From assembly GCF_018394055.1 (NCBI RefSeq), contig NZ_CP074441.1, positions 496,001 to 560,000 on the forward strand: a stretch of DNA of 64,000 nt, in the 5' to 3' direction. The notes under the pieces were generated by a model. It worked only from the letters and a program-made list of their open reading frames with translations, did not search any database and was not told where the DNA came from. The DNA is from Weissella ceti. Lineage in GTDB: Bacteria; Bacillota; Bacilli; Lactobacillales; Lactobacillaceae. This document shows, piece after piece, positions 17,960 through 28,501 of the stretch. Position 1 is the stretch's first letter. Every line of letters begins with the position of its first letter. Both the position numbers and the translations under genes were made by a program.

Positions 17960-18853
17960 ATGGTAGAAATTTATAAGCATGAAGAACTTTTAAATCACGA
18001 ACGTGTTGAGCGTGCAGATTTTGATTTACCTATGCATTGGATTCATGTGCATAATAACGAACCTGGCTGGATTGTGCCGGATCATTGGCACGAAGAATTA
18101 GAAGTTAGTTTTACGGTCAATGGTTCCCTAAAAGGGTACCGAATTAATGGAGAAGAATTCAATACGCGTCCAGGCGATGTCTTGCTGGTACGACCAGGTG
18201 ATGTACATTGTGTGGCAACTCAAGCACCTGATCCAGAACGAGATATTTTGACGATTTTTTTTGATTCCAAAATCTTATTGCAAGATGTACCAAATATTAA
18301 GCAATTAAAATTTTATCTTCATCCTAATTCAGTCAATAAAGAAGAAGCAAAAAAATTACAAACCGATTTGATGGCCTTTTATCATGCGATTCATCGAGAT
18401 GAAACCGATCCAACTCGTAAATTAGAATTGAAAAAATTAATGTATGATTTGTTGCATCGTATTGTCACATCGTTTGGCTATGTCAGTGAAGACAGTAATT
18501 TGCGAATAGATAGTACAGGAATGTCATCAGAATTAATGCAAGACATTGTGCAGTACATTAAAGAACATGTACAAGAAGATATACGCGTGCAAGACTTAGC
18601 GGATGAATTTAATATTTCACCTAGTTATTTGACGCGTAGCTTCAAACGTTATCTTGATCGGACACCGACAGCCTACATTCAATTAATGAAGATAAATGTG
18701 GCAACACAGTATCTGATTAATACGGATCATTCGGTCCAATATGTGGCGGATTTATCTGGATTTGGTAGTTTACGTAGCTTTGAAAGAGCTTTTAAAGAAC
18801 AGTATGATCGTACGCCAACAGAATATCGTCGCGAGAGAAAAATCAACATATAA
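17960..18853 (+). CDS. AraC family transcriptional regulator
   Basis: This 297-residue regulator has an N-terminal cupin sensor domain (about 20-150; HWHEELEVSFTVNGS, then RPGDVLLVRPGDVHCV) and a C-terminal double helix-turn-helix (about 195-295). The second HTH shows YVADLSGFGSLRSFERAFKEQY and the PTEYRRER end. It most likely senses a sugar and activates the following permease-kinase-hydrolase operon, whose upstream region has two direct repeats spaced 22 bp, the usual AraC-type operator layout. AAGAGGG precedes the ATG. The inducer is unknown; a beta-glucoside is inferred from neighbours. Confidence 0.87.
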   Translation: MVEIYKHEELLNHERVERADFDLPMHWIHVHNNEPGWIVPDHWHEELEVSFTVNGSLKGYRINGEEFNTRPGDVLLVRPGDVHCVATQAPDPERDILTIFFDSKILLQDVPNIKQLKFYLHPNSVNKEEAKKLQTDLMAFYHAIHRDETDPTRKLELKKLMYDLLHRIVTSFGYVSEDSNLRIDSTGMSSELMQDIVQYIKEHVQEDIRVQDLADEFNISPSYLTRSFKRYLDRTPTAYIQLMKINVATQYLINTDHSVQYVADLSGFGSLRSFERAFKEQYDRTPTEYRRERKINI

Positions 18854-18862
18854 AGACTAACG

Positions 18863-18897
18863 GTCATAAAATGGCGTGTTTTTCGTCATAAAATGAC
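18863..18897 (+). promoter_or_regulatory. Direct-repeat operator, likely for the AraC regulator
   Basis: GTCATAAAATGGC (18863-18875) and GTCATAAAATGAC (18885-18897) differ at one base and are spaced exactly 22 bp, two helical turns. They sit just upstream of the cre site and the permease gene, as an activator site would. Confidence 0.65.
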
Positions 18898-18910
18898 AAA
18901 TGAAACACAT

Positions 18911-18924
18911 TGAAAGCGTTTACA
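18911..18924 (+). promoter_or_regulatory. Perfect cre site
   Basis: TGAAAGCGTTTACA matches the cre consensus TGWAANCGNTNWCA at all positions. TTGAAA at 18910-18915 could be the -35 it overlaps. CcpA would repress the operon when glucose is present. Confidence 0.75.
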
Positions 18925-18957
18925 ATTACCTTGTAAGTTACTTAGGAGGGAAAAGAT

Positions 18958-18993
18958 ATGAGTACAAATACATGACAACCACAAGATGGCTTC
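18958..18993 (+). other. Permease 5' end with an in-frame opal stop at codon 6
   Basis: The optimal ribosome site AGGAGGG (18944-18950) is followed seven bases later by ATG 18958, in the same frame as the permease. It reads MSTNT, then TGA (18973-18975), then QPQDGF and the Met at 18994. The residues after the stop look like an ordinary MFS cytosolic N terminus, so the true gene start seems to have been cut by a nonsense change. Confidence 0.8.
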
Positions 18994-20166
18994 ATGTTTA
19001 AAGTAGCGATGTTATCAATCGCCTTACTATTACAGATTCCGGCGGTTATTTCACCAACACTACCGTTGATTGGGGCTAGTTTCCCAGAACAAAGTCTGGC
19101 GCAAATCGAAATGATTAGTACTATTTCAAACTTTGGAATTTTGTTGTTTGTTCTATTGAGCGGATTTGTAATTCGTTATTTAGGAACATACAAGACGATT
19201 TTAATTGGATTGATTTTGGCGTTAGTTTCTGGAATCGTGCCAGTGTTTAGTGATAACTACACGGTTATCTTGGTATCACGTTTCTTGTTGGGTGGTGGAA
19301 TTGGATTGTTCAACGGACTTTCATACAGTTTGATTCTTCGTATCTACACTGGGGACACACAGAAGCAATTGCTTGGCTTCCAAGGAGCCGCAGCCACATT
19401 GGGAATGACAGCGTTAACATTCGTTGTTGGTGGTTTGGTTGGATTTGGTTGGCACACGGTATTCTGGGTATACCTAATTGCGCTACTACCATTAGTTTTG
19501 ATCTTGATCTTCGGACCACAAATTGGTCGCTTGGCCGATGCGGCTGAAGGGGTTGATGAACAACCTAAGGTCAAGGAAAAGACAAACTTTGGTGTGATGC
19601 GTTATGGTATCCAAGCCTTTATCGTCTTTACGTTTTTTGCGGCTACACAATTGAAGATTACAAGTGTCTTGACTGATACTGGGTCTGGTGATGCAGCAGT
19701 AGCTGCTTCATTGCTAGGAATTGCAACATTAGTTGGAATCTTGGTTTCAATTGCTTACGGGTCAATTTACAAGCTTTTCAAGCGTTACACGATGACTGCT
19801 GGTTTGATTGGAATGGGAATTGGTTTAGTTCTGATCTCAGTTGGTACTAGTTTGCCAGTGATTGCCCTAGGACAAATCTTGTTGATGGGAACATTTGTTA
19901 TCGTTGCACCAAGTTTGTTTGCAGGAGCGGCTGAAGTACAACCAGAAGGATCTGACAACTTAACATCTATCGTATTGCTTGCCTGGATTAACATTGGTGT
20001 ATTCTTGGCGCCACGTACATTGGCTGCTATTCAAAGCATCTTTAATGTATACGATGCGGGTTCAGCCCAATTCGTCCTACGAATTGGTGGTTTCATCTTA
20101 CTAGCGTTGGCAATTTACCTTGGCGTAAAAACAATGCTGTCTAAGAAGTCTGTAGATAACGCATAA
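18994..20166 (+). CDS. MFS permease, probable beta-glucoside or sugar importer, with disrupted start
   Basis: The open frame from Met 18994 encodes 390 residues with twelve predicted hydrophobic spans. The first helix begins at once (FKVAMLSIALLLQIP), and the loop after helix 2 holds IRYLGTYK. The well-placed start codon at 18958 leads to a TGA six codons later, so protein would need reinitiation at 18994, readthrough, or a revertant; no good ribosome site precedes 18994. All membrane spans would remain in the shorter product. It leads an operon with a ROK kinase and a GH1 hydrolase, so a disaccharide or beta-glucoside cargo is inferred. It may equally be a recent pseudogene. Confidence 0.65.
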   Translation: MFKVAMLSIALLLQIPAVISPTLPLIGASFPEQSLAQIEMISTISNFGILLFVLLSGFVIRYLGTYKTILIGLILALVSGIVPVFSDNYTVILVSRFLLGGGIGLFNGLSYSLILRIYTGDTQKQLLGFQGAAATLGMTALTFVVGGLVGFGWHTVFWVYLIALLPLVLILIFGPQIGRLADAAEGVDEQPKVKEKTNFGVMRYGIQAFIVFTFFAATQLKITSVLTDTGSGDAAVAASLLGIATLVGILVSIAYGSIYKLFKRYTMTAGLIGMGIGLVLISVGTSLPVIALGQILLMGTFVIVAPSLFAGAAEVQPEGSDNLTSIVLLAWINIGVFLAPRTLAAIQSIFNVYDAGSAQFVLRIGGFILLALAIYLGVKTMLSKKSVDNA

Positions 20167-20260
20167 TTAATGAACTAACAGAAATAAAAACAAACAGTGT
20201 TGAGAGTGAATTCTTTCTATAATAAATAAGATATCTCAGGCATTGAAGGGAGACAAAACT

Positions 20261-21166
20261 ATGAGTTTGGATTATCTAGCAATTGATATCGGTGGGACTA
20301 ACCTTAAATACGGAATTGTTAATCGTGCGGGAACATTAATTGAAAAGCACACAACGCCAACTAATGAAGAAAGTTTAGATGCATTTGTTGCCCAATTAAA
20401 GGGTATTGCAGATGAATTTAAGGATCGTATCAAAGGAGTTGGAATCAGTGTCCCAGGTAAGGTCGATCAAAACGATGGTGGAACAATTCACGGTGGTGGA
20501 GTTTTGCAATTCCTTGATGAAGTGAATCTACCAAGACTGCTTGACCTAGACATCCCCGTCGCAGTTGAAAACGATGGAAAGTCAGCGGCATTAGCTGAAC
20601 TTTGGCTAGGAACTTTGAATGGCGTTAAAGATGGCGCTGCCTTAGTACTTGGAACTGGTGTTGGTGGAGGTTTGATCATCAATGGTGAACTATATACGGG
20701 TGGTCATTTCCAAGCTGGTGAAGTAAGTCTAGGGTCTCAAAGTACGTCAATGACCACAGAATCATTGGTTGGCCGTATTGGGAGTGCGGTTATGATGGTT
20801 GAACGTGTGGCAACGGCGTTGGATCTACCTGACAAGCATGATGGTTTGGCCGTATTTGAAGCTATCAATGCGCATGATCCAGTGGCTTGGCCAATCTTTG
20901 AAGCTTACGCTGAGGAAATTGGTTTGATTATCCACAATATTCAAGCCATTATGGATTTGGATCGTTTCGTTATCGGTGGTGGTATTTCTGCCCAACCGAT
21001 TGTGGTTGAAACAATCAATGAAGCGTACATGCGAATTTTCAATACACATTTCGCTATTCGTACGACACTAACACCACCAGAAATTTTGCCTAGTCGTTTT
21101 AAGAACGATGCCAATATGTATGGGGCGGTCTATCGTCTATTGTTAGAAGTGAATCAAGAAGTGTAA
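20261..21166 (+). CDS. ROK family sugar kinase, beta-glucoside-kinase-like
   Basis: This 301-residue kinase has the phosphate loop IDIGGTNLKYG near residue 8, the catalytic Asp in VENDGKSAALAE near 105, and LGTGVGGGLIINGELYTG near 135. The usual ROK zinc motif (CxCGxxGC) and the GH pair after GE are both missing: the segment reads AGEVSLGSQSTSMTTES. ROK members without these, such as BglK, phosphorylate beta-glucosides with ATP, and the downstream gene encodes a phospho-specific GH1 enzyme. Free glucose is the alternative substrate. ATG 20261 follows GAAGGGAG; an upstream TTG at 20243 lies in front of that site. The operon has no PTS gene. Confidence 0.8.
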   Translation: MSLDYLAIDIGGTNLKYGIVNRAGTLIEKHTTPTNEESLDAFVAQLKGIADEFKDRIKGVGISVPGKVDQNDGGTIHGGGVLQFLDEVNLPRLLDLDIPVAVENDGKSAALAELWLGTLNGVKDGAALVLGTGVGGGLIINGELYTGGHFQAGEVSLGSQSTSMTTESLVGRIGSAVMMVERVATALDLPDKHDGLAVFEAINAHDPVAWPIFEAYAEEIGLIIHNIQAIMDLDRFVIGGGISAQPIVVETINEAYMRIFNTHFAIRTTLTPPEILPSRFKNDANMYGAVYRLLLEVNQEV

Positions 21167-21204
21167 ATTACTCGGGATCAAGCATAATGCTAATCAATCA
21201 ATAA

Positions 21205-22674
<1,470 letters not shown>

Positions 22675-22705
22675 ATTGGTATAGATAAAAAGTAAGCAAA
22701 CTAAA

Positions 22706-22764
22706 CGTCGTTAACTATTTTTTCGGATAGATTATTCTATCTGAAAAAGTTAACGGTGTTTTTT
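22706..22764 (+). terminator. Long-stem terminator after the GH1 gene
   Basis: CGTTAACTATTTTTTCGGATAGA pairs with TCTATCTGAAAAAGTTAACG around a 4-base loop with few mismatches (22710-22755); a T tract follows. Confidence 0.88.
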
Positions 22765-23033
22765 GGTTAAAAATATTACTTTTAGAATAAATTACTTTTA
22801 GTTAGGGGGTTGCGGAAAAACACTTTAAAATTTTAAAATACAAAAGCATGTTGATTTGTTTTTAACATAAAACAACTGTTTATTAACGTTTGTATATATC
22901 ATTTAAATTTCTTGTGTTTTATTTTTTTAAAAACGTTTAAAAAAGTCGGGTCAAATCAGGAATTAATATGGTATATTTTTTTCTAACGATGTGACAACGC
23001 ATCAAATACATAAAACACATAGTAGGTAGACAT
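22765..23033. other. AT-rich region upstream of the second adhesin gene
   Basis: About 270 bases without a gene. Several long A/T tracts are present, and GTATATT near 22970 may be a -10. No well-matched -35, operator or RNA structure was recognised. Confidence 0.4.
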
Positions 23034-24881
23034 ATGAAGATTAAAAAAATGATTATGTTGGCTGCGGTAGGGATGAGTTCTCTTGCTGCGCCAGTTAATG
23101 GTATAGCTAGTTCTCAAGTTGTTAGTACTGCTGATCAACGCATTGTAAAGAAGATTTCTTACACAACCCAAAACAATGCGGATGCTCGTAAGGATGAAAA
23201 CGTTAAAATTCGCGTTGACTTCAGTGAAGACTTCCGTAACCACCAAATTAAGCCGGGTGATAAGCTGGTATTTACATTACCAACCCAGCTTAAGGGTGTT
23301 AATAAGACAATTCCGTTGGAACAAGACCAAAAAGGGATTTTTGGGTCTGTTGTGATTACGAATGGACAAGCTGTTCTTGAATTTAATGAAAAAGTGAAGG
23401 CGTACGATCACATTCATGGGTTCTTTGAAATTGGAACACGTGTTATTGCAGATATCACGCCAGGTTCAAGCGTACAAGTACCGATGAACTTAGGAACATC
23501 TGTACACGTACAAAGCTTGAAGATTACGAATCCGGTTGGAGGGGACAACCCGAATCCGCTTAGCTACAAGGTTGGAACGCAAGACATTGATGATCCAGAG
23601 CACATCAAGTGGTTCATTAATTTGAATTCAACCAATGCGCGTATCCAATCTGACATGGTCATTACTGACACTGTTGGTAAGGGACATAAGTTGGAAATGG
23701 ATTTATTGCGATTCCACGATGGTCATTTCACAGAAAAGAATTACAAGCAAGCTGTTGTAGATGGTGATATGACAGTTGACTACATCAATGAAACTGGATT
23801 TAAGCTAACGATCAAGCAATCAAAGGCTGGTGGGACACTTAAGTACACCACTAAGATTGATGCTAACGCACATAAGCAAAAGGAAATGCCAAACTACTTT
23901 AAGGTTCAAGCTAACGCCGAAGGACACCGTGAAAGTGTTTGGGAAGGTAACCGCTCAGTGAAGAACATCCTAGCGCTTGAGGGTGGTATTGATGGTGATC
24001 AAGAAGAACACCACGCTACTGACGGTATACAAGATATGCCTGAAGAAAACGTTGATGATATTAAAGACGTTGAAGAAGGACATGTTAATGGATCAAACGT
24101 TAAGGATGAAACAAACAAGCTAGACAACACAAAACCACGTGTTGAAAACGGCGTTAACGTTCAAGAAGAAACATTGCCTGAAGAAAACGTTGAAGGCATC
24201 AAGGATATTGAAGAAGGTATCGTTACTGAGTCTGATATCCAAGACGAAACTCACAAGTCTGAAAAATTGCCATTGATTGAAAACAATGGTGACGTTATCG
24301 AAGAAATCACACCAGAAGAACAATTGGAAATCATCGAAGAAATTATTGAAGAACACACTGATGTGAACGAAATCGGAGATGAAACACATAAGGTCGAAGA
24401 ATTACCATTGATTGAAAACAATGGTGAAGAAGTCGAAGAAGTCACGCCAGAAGAACAATTGGAAATCATTGAAGAAATTATCGAAGAACATACTGATGTG
24501 AACGAAATCAAAGATGAAACAAACAAGATTGAAGACAACACACCTTGGATTGAACATCACATTGATGTAATTGAAGAAGTTGTCCCTGTCGAAGAAGTCG
24601 AAATTATTGATCCAATGAAGCCAGCGCCAAAGCATAACGTAAAGCCAACACCAACACCAGATGTTAAGCCAATGCCAGCGCCGAAGCCTGACGTAAAGCC
24701 AACCCCGGCACCAAAGCAAGAGGTTAAGCCTACTCCAGAAAACAAGGTAGTAGATACTAAGAAGAAGTCTGAATTACCAAACACAGGATACAAGAACGAT
24801 AACATTCTAATCTGGTTTGGATTAGTAGCACTACTTGCTGCAGCCGCTTGGTTGTTCAAGAAGTCAAAGACACGTAAGTAA
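23034..24881 (+). CDS. LPXTG surface adhesin with SdrG/collagen-binding-like region and acidic repeats
   Basis: This 615-residue protein starts with a Sec signal peptide (MKIKKMIMLAAVGMSSLAAP). Residues about 35-330 resemble paired Ig-like adhesin domains of the SdrG/CNA type (GDKLVFTLP; then HIKWFINLNS and MVITDTVGKGHKL, like the collagen-binding domain). A highly acidic region follows, with two 45-residue repeats and diverged flanks each beginning DET(H/N)K. Next come a proline-rich wall-spanning segment (KPTPTPDVKP), LPNTG, a membrane span and KKSKTRK. The acidic repeats recall fibronectin-binding repeats in layout only. Host ligand is unknown. A ribosome site TAGGTAG precedes the ATG. Confidence 0.85.
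   Translation: MKIKKMIMLAAVGMSSLAAPVNGIASSQVVSTADQRIVKKISYTTQNNADARKDENVKIRVDFSEDFRNHQIKPGDKLVFTLPTQLKGVNKTIPLEQDQKGIFGSVVITNGQAVLEFNEKVKAYDHIHGFFEIGTRVIADITPGSSVQVPMNLGTSVHVQSLKITNPVGGDNPNPLSYKVGTQDIDDPEHIKWFINLNSTNARIQSDMVITDTVGKGHKLEMDLLRFHDGHFTEKNYKQAVVDGDMTVDYINETGFKLTIKQSKAGGTLKYTTKIDANAHKQKEMPNYFKVQANAEGHRESVWEGNRSVKNILALEGGIDGDQEEHHATDGIQDMPEENVDDIKDVEEGHVNGSNVKDETNKLDNTKPRVENGVNVQEETLPEENVEGIKDIEEGIVTESDIQDETHKSEKLPLIENNGDVIEEITPEEQLEIIEEIIEEHTDVNEIGDETHKVEELPLIENNGEEVEEVTPEEQLEIIEEIIEEHTDVNEIKDETNKIEDNTPWIEHHIDVIEEVVPVEEVEIIDPMKPAPKHNVKPTPTPDVKPMPAPKPDVKPTPAPKQEVKPTPENKVVDTKKKSELPNTGYKNDNILIWFGLVALLAAAAWLFKKSKTRK
24243..24614 (+). repeat. 135-bp acidic repeats in the surface adhesin
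   Basis: Two near-identical 45-codon units lie at 24243-24377 and 24378-24512. A diverged partial third unit begins at 24513. The upstream DETNK unit near 24106 is a more distant copy. Each holds LPLIENNG and a run rich in Glu and Ile. Confidence 0.9.
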
Positions 24882-24889
24882 TATAAAGG

Positions 24890-24921
24890 ACACCATTCAC
24901 ATATTGTGGGTGGTGTTTTTT
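24890..24921 (+). terminator. Terminator after the second adhesin gene
   Basis: ACACCATTCACA pairs with TGTGGGTGGTGT around a TAT loop, then T6. Confidence 0.9.
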
Positions 24922-25012
24922 CATGTCTTGACTGTAACTTGTTGTTTGATTGGCTTTTGTGTATGGTTAAATAAACGAAAGAAAAAGATGGAATATCGAT
25001 GGAGGAGATGGG

Positions 25013-25933
25013 ATGAAAAAGATTGATGGACATCTACATTTAGTACGTAGTATTGCAGGGTTTAACGCAAATGGTCGTTTAAATCCACTAGGAAAAGGAC
25101 GTGCTGTATGGGATACCGGCGAAGAACTCCAATTGATTCCTGAAGGATATGGGGATGAGGCGTTTCTTGTGGAGGATGCAATCAAGTTAATGGCAACGGG
25201 TGGCGTTGAACGTGCTGTCTTGCTGCAAGGATCGTTAAATGGGTATCAGAATGCGTATACGTATCAGGTGACACAGTCCTACCCAGAGCGCTTCGTAGGG
25301 GCCTTTGCGATTGATCCATATACTCATAACGTTGAACAAATCGTTAAGCATCACGTTGAAGATCTAGGTTTTCGTATCATGAAGTTAGAGATGAGTGAGG
25401 GTGGTGGGTTACAAGGTTATCATGAAGCTTTCAATCTAGCAGAAATGTCAGTTCTCCAAAATGTGTTTGCGTATTTAGCAACTTATGAGGGCGTAACGGT
25501 GGTTGTGGATTATGGGGATGGTGATCAAACAAGCCATCAACCAGAAAGCATCGTTAAATTAGCGGAACTTTATCCAAAGATGACATTTGTGGTGGCACAT
25601 TTATCGTTTCCACATGTCGACCAATTAGAGGAATTACAAGAAACGTTGGAGTTGTTTAAGCCATTTAACAATATTTATTTAGATTTATCTGCTATTCAAG
25701 ACATCGATGATGATACTGAGTATCCATTTCCAAAATCGCAAAAAGTTGTTCAATTAGCCGTCGATATTGTGGGTTCTGAAAAGTTGATATGGGGTTCTGA
25801 TGCACCATTATCAGCCACTTTTAACCCATATGAATCCTTAGCAAATTGGTTAGAAGATAGTGGACTTTTTACAAAAAAACAATTAGAAGATATGTATTTC
25901 AACACTGCTGAAACAGTATATTTTAAGCGTTAA
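25013..25933 (+). CDS. Amidohydrolase family protein (Amidohydro_2-like)
   Basis: This 306-residue TIM-barrel metal hydrolase has the metal-ligand DGHLHL at the N terminus, VVAHLSFPH near residue 200, and WGSDAP near 262, whose Asp is the catalytic metal ligand. Between them FRIMKLEM near 120 may carry the bridging lysine. The group includes decarboxylases and lactonases acting on small cyclic substrates. The substrate here is unknown. GGAGG at 25001-25005 favours ATG 25013 over ATG 25008. It is monocistronic. Confidence 0.8.
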   Translation: MKKIDGHLHLVRSIAGFNANGRLNPLGKGRAVWDTGEELQLIPEGYGDEAFLVEDAIKLMATGGVERAVLLQGSLNGYQNAYTYQVTQSYPERFVGAFAIDPYTHNVEQIVKHHVEDLGFRIMKLEMSEGGGLQGYHEAFNLAEMSVLQNVFAYLATYEGVTVVVDYGDGDQTSHQPESIVKLAELYPKMTFVVAHLSFPHVDQLEELQETLELFKPFNNIYLDLSAIQDIDDDTEYPFPKSQKVVQLAVDIVGSEKLIWGSDAPLSATFNPYESLANWLEDSGLFTKKQLEDMYFNTAETVYFKR

Positions 25934-26103
25934 TGGATGTGTATATAAATAAACGACTATTCATTTACCATATTGTTGAAATCGGTTCCAACGTGATTGG
26001 AATAGCATTATAAGTATACCAATGACTTTTGAGATATGGTTCACAATATGGTATTATGGAAGAAAGATAAAAGACATTGGGTAGGACCGGAAAGAGGTTG
26101 GAC

Positions 26104-27015
26104 ATGGCAGTAAAGTTAGATAATGGTAGTATTGTTGTCACGATTTCTGAACAAGGCGCAGAATTGCAAAGCGTCAAGAATAAAGAAAGTGGCTTAGAAT
26201 ATATGTGGGAAGGTGACCCAGCTATTTGGGGACGTCACGCACCTAATCTATTTCCAATCGTTGGTCGTTTAAAGGGAGATCGATACAAGTACCGTGATAA
26301 GACATATTTTATGACTCAACACGGATTTGCTCGTGACAACGAATTCGATTTAGTTGAAAAAACAGCATCTACGGCACGTTTCCGTTTGACAGATAGTGAA
26401 GAAACACGTGCTATTTATCCATTCCGTTTTCAGTTTGACGTATTATATCGTTTGACAGAACAAGATACATTGGGAATTGTATACATTGTGACAAACATTG
26501 ACCGTCATGATATTTTCTTCTCTGTCGGTGGGCACCCTGCGTTCCGTGTTCCTTTGAGTGTTGAAGGGGCTGAAGAAACTGCCGAAGATACATCAGATAG
26601 TTTCTCAGATTACTACATTAACGTTGATCCTCGTCGCACTTACCAACAAGCTAAGTTGGTAGGTCCACACTTGGATAACAACATTGAAGGGTACTTTGAT
26701 GCGAACATCCCCATGCGTTTACGTCGTGATGACTTTAAGGATGATGCAATTATCTTGCGCTTAGATGAAAACCCAACTTCTGTGGTTCTTTCAAAGCGTA
26801 CAGAATCACATGGAGTCACAATGCACCTACAAAACGCGAAGTATGTTGGACTTTGGACACCATATGCGAAAGATGCACCATTCGTATGTATCGAACCATG
26901 GTGGGGAATTGCGGATACAGTAGACGCAGATGGTGATTTGACACACAAGTTTGCGATTAACAAGCTTGCGCCAGCGCAAACATTTACAGGATCATATTCA
27001 CTAACATTCTTCTAA
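26104..27015 (+). CDS. Aldose 1-epimerase family protein, LacX-like
   Basis: This 303-residue protein of the galactose mutarotase superfamily has EQGAELQSV, GRHAPNLFPIVGRL near residue 45, MTQHGFARD near 75, SVGGHPAFRVP near 145 and CIEPWWG near 265. These match the LacX branch, which converts sugar anomers in the cytosol. The catalytic His (in GGHPAF) and Glu (in CIEPW) are present. ATG 26104 is preceded by AAGAGGTTGG. It stands alone and is convergent with the MFS gene downstream. Confidence 0.87.
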   Translation: MAVKLDNGSIVVTISEQGAELQSVKNKESGLEYMWEGDPAIWGRHAPNLFPIVGRLKGDRYKYRDKTYFMTQHGFARDNEFDLVEKTASTARFRLTDSEETRAIYPFRFQFDVLYRLTEQDTLGIVYIVTNIDRHDIFFSVGGHPAFRVPLSVEGAEETAEDTSDSFSDYYINVDPRRTYQQAKLVGPHLDNNIEGYFDANIPMRLRRDDFKDDAIILRLDENPTSVVLSKRTESHGVTMHLQNAKYVGLWTPYAKDAPFVCIEPWWGIADTVDADGDLTHKFAINKLAPAQTFTGSYSLTFF

Positions 27016-27121
27016 ATCTTTATATGTACAGAAATGTAGTATTAGACGTACGTAGCATTAGAGTATGGATATTGATGTATGTTTAAGAGTATGTAATTTC
27101 AAAATTAAATCAAATAATATA

Positions 27122-27160
27122 GCACTCAAACCTGATTCTCGCGGGTTTGAGTGCTTTTTT
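27122..27160 (+). terminator. Terminator after the aldose epimerase gene
   Basis: GCACTCAAACC pairs with GGGTTTGAGTGC, then six T. Confidence 0.93.
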
Positions 27161-27218
27161 GTATGGGTGCATATATTTAAAATATTGAATGTGTTTTTTG
27201 TGTGTTTGAAGATAAAAG

Positions 27219-27261
27219 AAAAAACTTACCAGAAATAGATGAAATCTAAGTCTGATAAGTT
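27219..27261 (-). terminator. Terminator of the convergent MFS gene
   Basis: On the minus strand AACTTATCAGA pairs with TCTGGTAAGTT across a 20-base loop and is followed by T6. Confidence 0.7.
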
Positions 27262-27285
27262 AATGAAGTGACAATATGACGTTAA

Positions 27286-28467
27286 TTAAACGTCTTTTAA
27301 GTGCTTTTTTAACGTAATTCCAACACCAATGGCAATTAACACCATTAGAATGCTGAATAATGGTGTGGCTGATAGACCAATGCTTGAAGACACTAAGCCA
27401 CCAATTGTTGAACCAGATGCAATCCCGATGTTAAAGGCTGAAATGTTCAATGAAGCAGCAAGGGTCATATCTTCAGGGACGAGTTTATTTGCTTGATCCA
27501 TAACCATTAATTGTAGACCAGGCACTGTCATGAAGGCGAATAGGCCCATTAGAAGTACTGCAACTAATCCTAACCAATGCATGCTTTGCACGAGCCATAA
27601 GATGGCCATCACACCAACGAGCCCAATCAAGATACGAATTAGAACTGTTAAAGTGTCATTGTTTGCCCACTTACCACCAAGTGTGTTGCCAATCGCGACC
27701 ATAATACCGTAAACAACGAGGATAATCACAATCGCAGACATTGACCAACCCATTTGGGTATTCAAAAGAGGCGTTAGATAAGTGTAAACCACAAAGGGGG
27801 CACCATAACCAAAAATAGTCATTAATAAGACTGAACGAATAGCAGGTTGTTTAAGGACACGCATAAGCCCCTTTGGATCTGCCTTACCTGGAATAGGAAG
27901 TGACTTTGGAATTAAGAACGCATTCGCAATCAAACCAATCAAGCCAATAATGGTAATAAAGATAAATGACCATTGCCAACTAGTTTGTTGACCAATAAAA
28001 GTACCAAGTGGCACACCAGTCACGGTTGCGACCGTTAGACCAGTAAACATAATTGCAATAGCACTCGCACGACGATGTTCAGGTACAACTGCGGCCGCAA
28101 TTAATGATGAGACTGACATGAAGAGCCCATGCGCTAATGACGCGATGAAACGACCAACTAATAAGATCATGAAGGTAGGTGCAAAGGCCGTCACAATATT
28201 CCCAAGAATAAAAATGGTCATTGTCAAAATCATTAAGGTACGACGATTAAGTGTCCCGGTTAGTAACGTTAGTAAAGGCGCGCCAATCACGATACCAATT
28301 GCGTATAACGATACCGTTAAACCAGCTTGTGATAATGTGATGTTAAAATCTTGTATCAGCATCGGAATTAAACCGACACTAATGAATTCAGTTGAGCCAA
28401 TCGCAAATGCGCTAATGGCTAAAGCTAACAAGGTAAGGTTAGCCCGTTTATTTGATAAAGCAGTCAT
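27286..28467 (-). CDS. MFS transporter, DHA1 drug-efflux-like
   Basis: This 393-residue carrier has twelve predicted spans. FAIGSTEFISVGLIPML in helix 1, LTLLTGTLNRRTLM in the loop 2-3 and VTGVPLGTFIGQQTSWQWSF near residue 150 are typical of the AraJ/YdhP-like DHA1 group, which exports drugs or sugars. The ATG at 28467 lies six bases after GGAG; an upstream in-frame TTG overlaps that site. A promoter and a tandem-repeat operator candidate lie upstream. The substrate is unknown. Confidence 0.82.
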   Translation of the reverse strand: MTALSNKRANLTLLALAISAFAIGSTEFISVGLIPMLIQDFNITLSQAGLTVSLYAIGIVIGAPLLTLLTGTLNRRTLMILTMTIFILGNIVTAFAPTFMILLVGRFIASLAHGLFMSVSSLIAAAVVPEHRRASAIAIMFTGLTVATVTGVPLGTFIGQQTSWQWSFIFITIIGLIGLIANAFLIPKSLPIPGKADPKGLMRVLKQPAIRSVLLMTIFGYGAPFVVYTYLTPLLNTQMGWSMSAIVIILVVYGIMVAIGNTLGGKWANNDTLTVLIRILIGLVGVMAILWLVQSMHWLGLVAVLLMGLFAFMTVPGLQLMVMDQANKLVPEDMTLAASLNISAFNIGIASGSTIGGLVSSSIGLSATPLFSILMVLIAIGVGITLKKHLKDV

Positions 28468-28501
28468 GATGTTCTCCAATCAATTGATAAATTACTTTCA
28501 T

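Noticed and set aside
22915-22945. Possible cre site AAAAACGTTTAAAA upstream of the second adhesin
   Set aside because: It lacks the outer TG and CA of the consensus and lies in a long A/T tract.
24835-25026. Reading frame between the adhesin and the amidohydrolase
   Set aside because: It begins inside the adhesin membrane span, crosses a strong terminator and has no ribosome site.
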